NCBI RefSeq assembly: GCF_003233655.1
Contig: NZ_CP029834.1
Coordinates: 352,501-416,500, forward strand
Reading direction: 5' to 3'
DNA: 64,000 nucleotides
DNA from: Azospirillum ramasamyi
Lineage (GTDB): Bacteria > Pseudomonadota > Alphaproteobacteria > Azospirillales > Azospirillaceae
Shown: piece by piece, positions 29,629-36,671 of the stretch
How positions within the stretch are numbered: position 1 is the first letter of the stretch
Layout of the letters: each line of letters begins with the position of its first letter
The notes under the pieces: model-generated
What the model saw: only the letters and a program-made list of their open reading frames with translations
Told to the model about the DNA's origin: nothing
Databases searched by the model: none
Program-made: the position numbers and the translations under genes

Positions 29629-29822
29629 TGAACCTTGGTGACGCACCGATGGTCTCCGACGGGGTGGAGAGCCCCCGGAGTTTGAACTTTGGTGACGCTC
29701 CCATCCGGGCCGACTCGGCGTGACTCCTGAACTTTGGTGACGCTGGAAAGCCTGTGGCTTTGAACTTTGGTGACGCCGAGGGCCCGGAATCGACTCGACC
29801 GGCCATTTGAACTTTGGTGACG
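29629..29822 (+). repeat. Iteron cluster 1 (five direct copies)
   Basis: Copies of TGAACYTTGGTGACG at 29629, 29683, 29728, 29761 and 29808, all in the same orientation with start-to-start spacing of 33-54 bp. Four are identical (TGAACTTTGGTGACG); the first has a C at position 6. The cluster begins 76 bp upstream of the CDF gene start. Confidence 0.88.
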
Positions 29823-30046
29823 CCCGGCTGCCGGAAGGCCCATAAGCGACCGCAGGAACCGGAAAGCCCACATCAACTCTTCCCGGCGTCATCCCCGCCT
29901 TAGCCGGGACAACGGGTAAGTCATTGAATTCAAACATTCCAGTGATGTGCCCATCCACGATGGGAACGCTGTGGCGAACCCCCGCCCACCTGACGACATC
30001 CCATCACGCCGTCCAAAAGGCCGCTTCCCTTACCTGCCGGGATCCT

Positions 30047-30302
30047 TGAACTTTGGTGACGCCCACAACGAATCAGCAGGTCCGAGTCCCTCGACTCGCC
30101 TGTCGAGGCGTCACCAAGGTTCAAGTCAGCAAGTTCTCGAACCCAGCGAGTCGTCCACAGGCACCCTGGTTTTCCCCATGAACTCTGGTGACGCCATCCT
30201 TGAACTGTGGTGACGCGACTCGGACTTATCCCCTGAACCTTGGTGACGAATCTAATAGTTGGTTCCAAATAGCTTCCAATTAGCCTGCGTCACCAAGGTT
30301 CA
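30047..30302. repeat. Iteron cluster 2 (six copies, mixed orientation)
   Basis: Plus-strand copies start at 30047, 30179, 30201 and 30234; inverted copies lie at 30109-30123 and 30288-30302. Variation falls in positions 6-7 of TGAACTTTGGTGACG. The inverted copy nearest repA lies 95 bp before its start and may serve as the RepA autoregulation operator. Confidence 0.88.
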
Positions 30303-30396
30303 AATTGCCTTCGGCGCGATCCCGAGTGTTGTATCTGGCAGGTTCGGTCATCGGCTGTCACAGGATGCCAGCGGAGACCAGGAGCGGGAGGGCGGC

Positions 30397-31326
30397 ATGG
30401 GTACCATTCATCGTTTGATCGAGACTCACGGCCGCGACGGCGCACTGGCCCTCGTTTCGGACGAGGAACGGCCGCTGATCGACATCGCCGCTGCGGTCCA
30501 GGCCGCGGAAAACGGCAAGCTCGGCATCACCTATGCCGGATTCTGCCAGACGGCGCTGCCACATCGCCAGCTTCCCGACGACCAGCATTGGGAACGGCCG
30601 GGCCACAAGGTCAAGCTGGTGATCCAACCCGGCGTTATCGAGGACCGCAACGGCGTCACCCGCCGAATCGGCGTGCCCTATGGCAGCCGGGCGCGGATGA
30701 TCCTGCTCTATCTCCAGACCCGCGCCATCCAGACCGGCAATCCGGAGGTGGAGCTTGGCGGTTCCATGCATGACTGGCTGAAGCGGATGGACATTCCGAT
30801 CTGCGGCAAGGCCTATCGCGATGTCGAGGATCAGGCGGCGCGGCTGTCCGCCTGCCATCTCACCTTCTTCACCGATGCCGACGGCGGACGGCGGCAGAGC
30901 AAGGAATCGATCGTCGCCGACGCCATCCAGCTGCGCCGGCCCGACGACCGCCAGGGAACCCTGTTCACCGAGACGGTGCGGCTCAGCGACAGCTTCTTCA
31001 AGGCCCTGCGCGAACACCCGGTTCCGGTGGCGGAAGAGGCGCTGAAGGCGATCAGCGGCAAGTCGATGGCGCTCGACGTCTATATCTGGCTCGCCTATCG
31101 GCTGCATTCGCTGGAAAAGCCGACGCCGATCACCTGGGCGGCGCTGCACGGCCAGTTCGGCGCCGGTTACGCCCTGGTCCGCCAGTTCAAGACCAAGTTC
31201 ATCCCGAACCTGAAATACGCCATGGCGGCCTATCCCGACGCCCGCGTCGAGGAATCGGGCGAAGGGCTGATCCTCTACCCCTCGCGCCCGCCGATCAACG
31301 AGCGGGTGATGGCCCGCATCGCCTGA
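30397..31326 (+). CDS. repA: Plasmid replication initiator RepA (RPA family)
   Basis: A 309-residue RepA-type initiator of the plasmid-encoded RepA family found on alphaproteobacterial plasmids. Visible features are KLGITYAGFCQTALPHRQL near residue 50, YGSRARMILLYLQTRAIQTG (about 95-115), and the C-terminal region with ALDVYIWLAYRLHSL and WAALHGQFGAGY typical of the DNA-binding winged helices. It should bind the iterons on both sides and recruit the host replisome. GGGAGG lies five bases before the ATG; the frame upstream is iteron sequence. Confidence 0.92.
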   Translation: MGTIHRLIETHGRDGALALVSDEERPLIDIAAAVQAAENGKLGITYAGFCQTALPHRQLPDDQHWERPGHKVKLVIQPGVIEDRNGVTRRIGVPYGSRARMILLYLQTRAIQTGNPEVELGGSMHDWLKRMDIPICGKAYRDVEDQAARLSACHLTFFTDADGGRRQSKESIVADAIQLRRPDDRQGTLFTETVRLSDSFFKALREHPVPVAEEALKAISGKSMALDVYIWLAYRLHSLEKPTPITWAALHGQFGAGYALVRQFKTKFIPNLKYAMAAYPDARVEESGEGLILYPSRPPINERVMARIA

Positions 31327-31335
31327 TTGCACCGC

Positions 31336-31416
31336 TGAACTCTGGTGACGGCGGGCGAATCCGGCCTTGAACTCTGGTGACGCTTCGATCTCCAAAGTGC
31401 CCGTCACCAGAGTTCA
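31336..31416. repeat. Iteron cluster 3 downstream of repA (three copies)
   Basis: TGAACTCTGGTGACG at 31336-31350 and 31368-31382, and its inverted copy at 31402-31416. All three carry C at position 7, the variant seen upstream only at 30179. A separate downstream group is typical of copy-number or incompatibility control by RepA titration and handcuffing. Confidence 0.88.
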
Positions 31417-31605
31417 GGATTCCAACAGTCAGGCCTTCGCCTTTCCGAACATTCGCAGCGGCGGATTTCGACCCCAGGCTTATCCTCTTGCCCGGTTTTT
31501 GTGATAGGAATTGTTGCCTGCCACGGAATCGAGGGCAAGCGCGTGTCCAACCGGGCTTCATCGTCCCCGCTGTTATCGCCCTACGACAATCCCGGTCTCG
31601 AATTG

Positions 31606-31643
31606 AACGGTGAAACAGGCCTGCATTCCTGTTTCATGCCGTT
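31606..31643. promoter_or_regulatory. Interrupted inverted repeat AACGG/TGAAACAGG
   Basis: TGAAACAGG and CCTGTTTCA flank an 8-bp loop (31611-31636). Outer arms AACGG and CCGTT extend the symmetry. It lies 53 bp beyond the HPP gene stop and could be its terminator (no T-tract) or a binding site. The role is unresolved. Confidence 0.35.
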
Positions 31644-31695
31644 TCAAATGTTCCATTCCCCCTCCGCCTCGATGGCGGCGAAAGGGGACCGGCCG

Positions 31696-32886
31696 CTATG
31701 CCCGGCCACCGGAGGCGTCCCGCAAAGCGCTGCGCGGCGCCGTCCCGTTCAGCCCATCGACGCCGGTCTGCACCGCACGGGCAAGCGCGGTGCGGGCCAG
31801 CACCACCAGCAGGTCGGTCTGGGTGACCATGCCGAGAACCCGGCGGTTCTGGTCGACGATCACCACGTCATGGGTGCGTCCGTCCGACAGGCGGCCCAGC
31901 AGGCGGAAGACCGGCGTATCCGGCAGTTCGACCGTCGCCGGGGCCATGACGCTGGCGACGCGGGCGCCGCTGCGGCCGGTGTCGCCATGCGACAGCTGCT
32001 CGTGTCCGACGATGCCGACCACGGTGTTCCGGGCATCCACCACCGGCAGGGTGCGGAAGCCATGTTCCAGCAGGCGGGCGCGGGCCAGCTGCGGATGGGT
32101 GTCCAGCGTGACCGAGATTACATCGCGGGACATGATGTCCCGGCAGCTGATGTCGGCATGCAGGCGTTCCAGCGCATGCAGCTCGGCATTGACCAGCAGG
32201 GCGCTCAGATCCTCGCGGCTGACGTCCAGCGTCTCGGCCAGCCGGCGCAGCGCGACGTCCACGTCGCCCTGGGTCAGGCCGGGGCGCAGCTGCGGCGGCG
32301 GATCGCTGGTGCGGTGGGGGTTGACCGCCTTGTGCGGATAGCGGTGGCCGGACAGCCGGTGGAACATCAACCCGGCGATCAGCAGCAGGATGGAGTTCAC
32401 CGCGACGGGGAAGAAGGCGAACTTGATCCCCATCTCCGTCACCGCCGGCCCGCCCAGCACCGCGGTCAGGGCGGCGGCTCCGCCCGGCGGATGGAGGCAG
32501 CGGGTCAGCGACATCGTGGCGATGGCCAGCGCCACCGCGGCGCCGCCGGCCAGCATCGGGTCGGGGATGACGGCGGCGACCAGCACCCCGACGAGGGCCG
32601 ACAGCGTGTTGCCGCCGACGATCGACCAGGGCTGCGCCAGCGGGCTGGCCGGCACGGCGAACAGCAGCACCGCCGACGCCCCCATCGGCGCAACCAGCAC
32701 CGGCGCGCTGGACATGTAGCTCAACATGTTGCGGCAGAGCAGCCCGGTGGCGGCGATGCCCAGCAGCGCGCCGCAGCAGGCGATCATGCGGTCGCGCAGC
32801 GTGGCGCCGGGCAGGATCGGCCTGAACACACGATCTCCCCATCCCGCCAGGCGCTCGCGCAGGGCGGCAAACTTTCCCCTCGTCAT
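31696..32886 (-). CDS. HPP-family membrane protein with CBS domain pair
   Basis: A 396-residue protein. An N-terminal HPP membrane domain of about four helices (25-180) contains LVAPMGASAVLLFAVPASPLAQPW and the family's eponymous HPPGGAAAL. A cytoplasmic pair of CBS domains follows (about 240-375; DIMSRDVISVTLD, HDVVIVDQNRRVLGMVTQTDLL). HPP-domain proteins have been linked to nitrite transport in plastids and cyanobacteria; the bacterial substrate is uncertain. GGGGAC precedes the ATG at 32886. A SoxR box sits 74-91 bp upstream in an orientation that would drive this gene. Confidence 0.85.
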   Translation of the reverse strand: MTRGKFAALRERLAGWGDRVFRPILPGATLRDRMIACCGALLGIAATGLLCRNMLSYMSSAPVLVAPMGASAVLLFAVPASPLAQPWSIVGGNTLSALVGVLVAAVIPDPMLAGGAAVALAIATMSLTRCLHPPGGAAALTAVLGGPAVTEMGIKFAFFPVAVNSILLLIAGLMFHRLSGHRYPHKAVNPHRTSDPPPQLRPGLTQGDVDVALRRLAETLDVSREDLSALLVNAELHALERLHADISCRDIMSRDVISVTLDTHPQLARARLLEHGFRTLPVVDARNTVVGIVGHEQLSHGDTGRSGARVASVMAPATVELPDTPVFRLLGRLSDGRTHDVVIVDQNRRVLGMVTQTDLLVVLARTALARAVQTGVDGLNGTAPRSALRDASGGRA

Positions 32887-32959
32887 ACGGTCCCCGTCCC
32901 CCTGATTACCCGATCGGCACTTTGCCCATCCGGGCAGCAAAGTTGGGGCAGGCTAAAAC

Positions 32960-32977
32960 CTCAACACAACTTGAGGT
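32960..32977 (-). promoter_or_regulatory. SoxR box within a long-spacer promoter for the HPP-CBS gene
   Basis: CCTCAACACAACTTGAGG matches the 18-bp SoxR operator pattern CCTCAAG-N4-CTTGAGG apart from one arm base. On the minus strand a TTGACC -35 and a TAGCCT -10 are separated by 19 bp with the box between them, the overlong spacing of MerR/SoxR-activated promoters. The predicted transcript runs into the HPP-CBS gene. Confidence 0.75.
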
Positions 32978-33033
32978 CAAGCGGAAACGGCGTCACACTG
33001 GCGGGGCAGGGTTGCGGGAAAGAGGGGGCCGGG

Positions 33034-33489
33034 ATGCTGTCGCCGGAGGAGTATGACAAGGATCTGACGGTGGGGGAGGTGGCGCGCCGGTCCGGCGTCG
33101 CGGTCTCGACCATCCATTTCTACGAGGCGCAGGGGCTGATCCGCAGCTGGCGCAATTCCGGCAACCAGCGCCGCTTCTCCCGCGACGTGCTGCGGCGGGT
33201 GGCGGTGATCAAGGTGGCGCAGCGGCTGGGCATCTCGCTCGCGTCCATCGCCGACGCGCTGAACGCCCTGCCGGAGGACCGCACCCCGACCACGGACGAC
33301 TGGCAACGGATGTCGGAGCGCTGGCGGCGGGAGCTGGACGAGCGCATCGCCAAGCTGACGAAGCTGCGCGACAATCTCGACGGCTGCATCGGCTGCGGCT
33401 GCCTGTCGATCCGCGACTGCCCGCTGCGCAACCCGTGGGACGAGCTGGGGGATGGCGGCGCCGGGCCGCGTCTTCTCGATCCGTCCTGA
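33034..33489 (+). CDS. soxR: Redox-sensing MerR-family activator SoxR
   Basis: A 151-residue SoxR. The MerR helix-turn-helix (about 12-55; LTVGEVARRSGVAVSTIHFY) is followed by a dimerisation helix and the [2Fe-2S] ligand motif CIGCGCLSIRDC, matching C-X2-C-X-C-X5-C. Oxidation of the cluster by redox-cycling compounds or superoxide switches on target promoters. It is divergent from the HPP-CBS gene with a SoxR box between them. No soxS is present, as expected outside the enterics. Confidence 0.95.
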   Translation: MLSPEEYDKDLTVGEVARRSGVAVSTIHFYEAQGLIRSWRNSGNQRRFSRDVLRRVAVIKVAQRLGISLASIADALNALPEDRTPTTDDWQRMSERWRRELDERIAKLTKLRDNLDGCIGCGCLSIRDCPLRNPWDELGDGGAGPRLLDPS

Positions 33490-33518
33490 GGATCGCGGCC
33501 CGGCACCGCCCTATGGCG

Positions 33519-34256
33519 TCAGTCCACCGTCAGGGTCAGGCTGCCCATGGTGCCGTAACGGGCGACCGACCGGCTGCCGGGCTGGACGAAGACGGTGCCG
33601 GTGCAGGAACCGGTGGTCACCACCTCGCCGGCATGCAGGCCGCCGAAGCTGCGGGCGCCGACATTGGCCATCCACACCAGCAGCCGCACCGGGTCGCCGG
33701 CGCTGTTGCCGCCGACCGTCTCCATCCTGGTCTCGCCGTCGACCTCCAGCGTCACCGCCTCCGAGAGCGGATCGAGGGCGCGCCAGTCGGCGATCGCCGG
33801 ACCGACGATCAGCGCACCGTGGTTGAACTGGTCCGCCATGTGGCTGAGCCTGTCCTGGCTGCCGAAGCCGGTGAAGCGGGTATCGACGATCTCCCAGGCC
33901 GGATGGACGGAGGCGACGGCGTCCAGAACCTCGTCCCGCGTATAGGGCTGTTCACGTGCCGCCAGGTCGCTGCCGAAGCGGTAGGCGATCTCCGCCTCCA
34001 CCCCGATGACCTGGAACATGTTGGCCGGCAGATGGCCGGTGTTCTCGAAGACGGTGGCGGCGTTGATCGGCGCGCGGAAGGGCTCGGCATCGGGCGTGGC
34101 CGCGCCGACCTTCCAGGCGGTGACGGGGCCGAGGCGGCGGGCGACGGCGTCCTGGATCGCATAGGCCTCGGCCTCGTCGGCGGGGCGGTTGTCCAGCGCG
34201 CTCAGCCATTTGCGGGTCTCGCGTGCCGCGATCAGGGCCTCGACGGTATCGGTCAT
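33519..34256 (-). CDS. 2-keto-4-pentenoate hydratase / FAH-family protein
   Basis: A 245-residue protein of the fumarylacetoacetate hydrolase superfamily, hydratase branch (MhpD-like). Recognisable parts are ARRLGPVTAWKVGAA near residue 40, the metal-site region VIGVEAEIAYRF (about 80-92), PAWEIVDTRF, and GEVVTTGSCTG near the C-terminus. Such enzymes hydrate 2-keto-4-enoates or act on related 2-keto acids with a divalent metal. The start overlaps the LacI stop by ATGA. It is last in an operon with a 2-hydroxyacid dehydrogenase; the pathway is not identified. Confidence 0.8.
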   Translation of the reverse strand: MTDTVEALIAARETRKWLSALDNRPADEAEAYAIQDAVARRLGPVTAWKVGAATPDAEPFRAPINAATVFENTGHLPANMFQVIGVEAEIAYRFGSDLAAREQPYTRDEVLDAVASVHPAWEIVDTRFTGFGSQDRLSHMADQFNHGALIVGPAIADWRALDPLSEAVTLEVDGETRMETVGGNSAGDPVRLLVWMANVGARSFGGLHAGEVVTTGSCTGTVFVQPGSRSVARYGTMGSLTLTVD

Positions 34257-35329
34257 GACAGGTCTCTGTGGTGGATGGAGGGGGGAGGGGCGCCGCAGGA
34301 ATCGCGGACGATCAGCCGGCTCGGCAGGATGATCCGTTCGGGCGGGCCCTGCGGGTCGGCGATGCGGCGCAGGAGCAGGCGGGCGGCTTCCTGCCCGATC
34401 CGCCTTGCGGAGGTGGCGACGGTGGTGAGCGCCGGGCGGCTGAGCGCGGCCTCCGGCACGTCGTCGAAGCCGGTGACGGCCAGATCGCGGCCGGCCCTGA
34501 GGCCCCGCGCCTCCAGCCCCAGCATCAGCCCCAGCGCCACCACGTCGTTGTAGCACAAGGCCGCCGTCGGGGCCGCCATAGGGGCCGGCAACCGATTGAG
34601 CAGGTCATCCGCCGCCTCGGCGCCCGACCGCCGGGTCAGTGGACAGCGCAGGACCAGATCGTCCGGCAGTCCATGCCGCCGCATCGCCGCGGTGAAGCCG
34701 GCATGGCGCGCCGCGTAGGCGGAATGGTCCAGTGTCCCGCCGACGAAGGCGATCCGGCTGTGCCCCAGCGCGACCAGATGGTCGACCGCCGTCTCCACAC
34801 CCGCCCGGTAGTCCGCCCCGGCATAGTCGCGTCCGCGATCGGAGACGAAGCGCAGGGCCTGCACGCAGGGCAGCCGCCAGCGGTCCAGCCGGTCCAAAAG
34901 CTCGCCTTGCGTTCCGGCGGCGGGGCAGAGGATCACCCCGTCGACATTGTGTTCGCGCATCCGCCGCAGGAAACGCTCCTGCCGTTCCGGCTGCTCGGCG
35001 GTGTTGGCGATGAAGGCGACGAAGCCCTCGGCGTCCAGCACATCGTCCACCCCCGCCGTCAGCTCGGCATAGAAGGGGTTGCTCAGTTCGCAGACCAACA
35101 GCCCGACGGTCTGGGTGCGGGCGGCGCGCAGGGTGGCGGCGCCCCGGTTGTAGATGTAACCGAGCGCCGCCATGGCGCCCTGCACCCGCTCCCGCGTCTC
35201 CGCCGCCACCAGCGGGCTGCCGCGCAGCACCAGCGACACGGTCGAGCGCGACACCCCGGCATGGCCGGCGACCTCCGTCAGGGTGATGCGGCCGTTACCC
35301 GGCTTGCTGCCGTCGGGCGGCTTGGCCAA
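34253..35329 (-). CDS. LacI-family transcriptional regulator
   Basis: A 358-residue LacI/GalR regulator: an N-terminal helix-turn-helix (about 15-65; ITLTEVAGHAGVSRSTVSLVL) and a periplasmic-binding-protein-like sensor domain (QTVGLLVCELSNPFYAELTAGV...). The frame opens 12 bp after the dehydrogenase stop and the first usable codon is TTG, so a TTG start is inferred. The likely target is the 20-bp palindrome at 36494-36513, between this operon and the MFS gene. The ligand is probably a 2-keto or hydroxy acid, by context only. Confidence 0.9.
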   Translation of the reverse strand: MAKPPDGSKPGNGRITLTEVAGHAGVSRSTVSLVLRGSPLVAAETRERVQGAMAALGYIYNRGAATLRAARTQTVGLLVCELSNPFYAELTAGVDDVLDAEGFVAFIANTAEQPERQERFLRRMREHNVDGVILCPAAGTQGELLDRLDRWRLPCVQALRFVSDRGRDYAGADYRAGVETAVDHLVALGHSRIAFVGGTLDHSAYAARHAGFTAAMRRHGLPDDLVLRCPLTRRSGAEAADDLLNRLPAPMAAPTAALCYNDVVALGLMLGLEARGLRAGRDLAVTGFDDVPEAALSRPALTTVATSARRIGQEAARLLLRRIADPQGPPERIILPSRLIVRDSCGAPPPSIHHRDLS

Positions 35330-35341
35330 GATGGCGGAGCC

Positions 35342-36280
35342 TCACACGACGGCGGTCGGCAGCGGCCGGCCGGCGAAGAAGGCCTCCAGATTGTCCAGCA
35401 CCAGCCGGCCCATCGCCATGCGCGTCTCCACCGTGGCGCTGGCCTGATGCGGCTGCAGAACGACGTTGTCGAGGCCGTAGAATCCTTCCGGCACGTTGGG
35501 CTCGTCGGCGAAGACGTCCAGCCCGGCCCCGCCGATCCGGCCCTCGGTCAATGCCGCCAGCAGCTCCGGCTCGTCCACCACGCTGCCGCGGGCGACGTTG
35601 ACCAGGATGCCGTCGGGGCCGAGCGCGTCCAGCAGCTCGCGGCCCACCATGTTGCGCGAGTCCGGCCCCGCCGACGCCGCGACCACCAGGATGTCGCTCT
35701 CCCGCGCCAGATCGGCCGGCGAGGCGACGAAGCGGTAGGGCACGCCCTCGCGCGGCTTGCGGTTGGTGTAGGCGATGGACATGCCGAAGGCTTCGGCGCG
35801 CCTGGCGATGGCCTCGCCGATGCGGCCCAGCCCCAGCACGCCCAGCCGCTTGCCGCTGACCTTGCGGGCGAGCGGCAGCTTGCCCGTCGGCCACTGCCCG
35901 GCCCGGACGAAGCGATCGCCCACCGCCATGCGGCGCGACGTTGCGATCAGCAGCCCGATGGCGAGGTCCGCAACGTCATCGGTCAGCACGTCGGGCGTGT
36001 TGGTGACGCGCACGCCGCGGCCGCGGCAATGCTCCAGATCGACCGCATCGGTGCCGACGCCGTTGATGGCGACGATTCCCAGCTTGGGCAGGGCGTCGAC
36101 GACGGCGTTCTTCACGCCGGTTCCGCCGCCGGTGACGACGGCGTGCACCCGGTCGGCCAGTTCGGCGACCAGCCGGTCGCGGTCAGGCGCGGCGGACAGG
36201 CGGTGGACGGTGTAGGCCGCGTCCAGCGCCTGCTCGATGGCGGGCATCATCGGTTCGACGAGGAGGATTTCGGGCTTCAT
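35342..36280 (-). CDS. D-isomer-specific 2-hydroxyacid dehydrogenase
   Basis: A 312-residue NAD(P)-dependent dehydrogenase of the glyoxylate/hydroxypyruvate reductase (GhrB-like) type. The nucleotide-binding motif is LGVLGLGRIGEAIARRA (near 150). The catalytic Arg is in NVARGSVVDE, the Glu in DVFADEPNVPE and the His in LQPHQASAT. It would interconvert a 2-keto acid and its D-2-hydroxy acid. First gene of an operon with the LacI regulator and hydratase; divergent from the MFS transporter. Confidence 0.9.
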   Translation of the reverse strand: MKPEILLVEPMMPAIEQALDAAYTVHRLSAAPDRDRLVAELADRVHAVVTGGGTGVKNAVVDALPKLGIVAINGVGTDAVDLEHCRGRGVRVTNTPDVLTDDVADLAIGLLIATSRRMAVGDRFVRAGQWPTGKLPLARKVSGKRLGVLGLGRIGEAIARRAEAFGMSIAYTNRKPREGVPYRFVASPADLARESDILVVAASAGPDSRNMVGRELLDALGPDGILVNVARGSVVDEPELLAALTEGRIGGAGLDVFADEPNVPEGFYGLDNVVLQPHQASATVETRMAMGRLVLDNLEAFFAGRPLPTAVV

Positions 36281-36671
36281 CACGACTGTCCTTGGTGGGG
36301 GATTGGTCCTCGGCGGGCCGGAATCCGGCCGGGGAAGCTTCGCGTCCATTCCGATCTCGGCGCGGTCCATGAGGATCACGCGACGCGCCTTTGTCCGTCG
36401 CCGGTCCATCCGGGAGCAATCCCCCGGAACGCGATTTCCTTCGCTGTCTGGTTTCCTTCGCTGTCCTGCCGCCCTGCATGCTTTGCGGCAGGCTATTTGG
36501 ATCGATCCAAATACGCAACGGGAATTGAGAAGAGTCATTACAATTCGTGTATCAGACTTTTGGCAGGTGCCTGGATGGAGAACGGCGAAACCTTCCATTG
36601 CGGCCGGATGTTTCATCGGTTGCCGGCAAGCCTCACCCGGCTTGTCCGCAGCCCGAAGGGTTCCGTCCGCC
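36281..36671. other. Divergent regulatory region, hydroxyacid dehydrogenase / MFS
   Basis: About 390 bp without a gene. The key element is the palindrome at 36494-36513. An AT-richer stretch to its right (about 36514-36560) is the likely MFS promoter. Frames running through this region lack coding character. Confidence 0.5.
36494..36513. promoter_or_regulatory. Perfect 20-bp palindrome, probable LacI-family operator
   Basis: TATTTGGATCGATCCAAATA is a perfect 20-bp palindrome with the central CpG typical of LacI-family operators. It lies between the dehydrogenase-LacI-hydratase operon and the divergent MFS gene, so one site could control both. Confidence 0.72.

Larger units (their letters stand above)
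29554..30396. other. Replication origin region (oriV) with 11 iterons
   Basis: No gene. The region holds eleven 15-bp iterons related to TGAACTTTGGTGACG in two clusters, an AT-rich stretch at 30247-30285 suited to strand opening, and a weak DnaA-box-like TTATCCCCT at 30226-30234. It lies directly upstream of repA, the usual layout of an iteron-controlled plasmid origin. Confidence 0.85.
31327..31695. other. repA downstream region
   Basis: About 370 bp without a convincing gene. It contains iteron cluster 3, a weak DnaA-box-like TTATCCTCT at 31480-31488, and a two-part inverted repeat at 31606-31643. Confidence 0.6.

Noticed and set aside
29554..29958. N-terminal extension of the CDF protein with repeated HQSS motifs
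   Set aside because: The repeats are translated iterons; CDF homology and a strong ribosome binding site begin at 29553.
29629..30302. CRISPR-like array near repA
   Set aside because: Repeats are only 15 bp, spacing is irregular, two copies are inverted, and repA is adjacent; iterons explain them fully.
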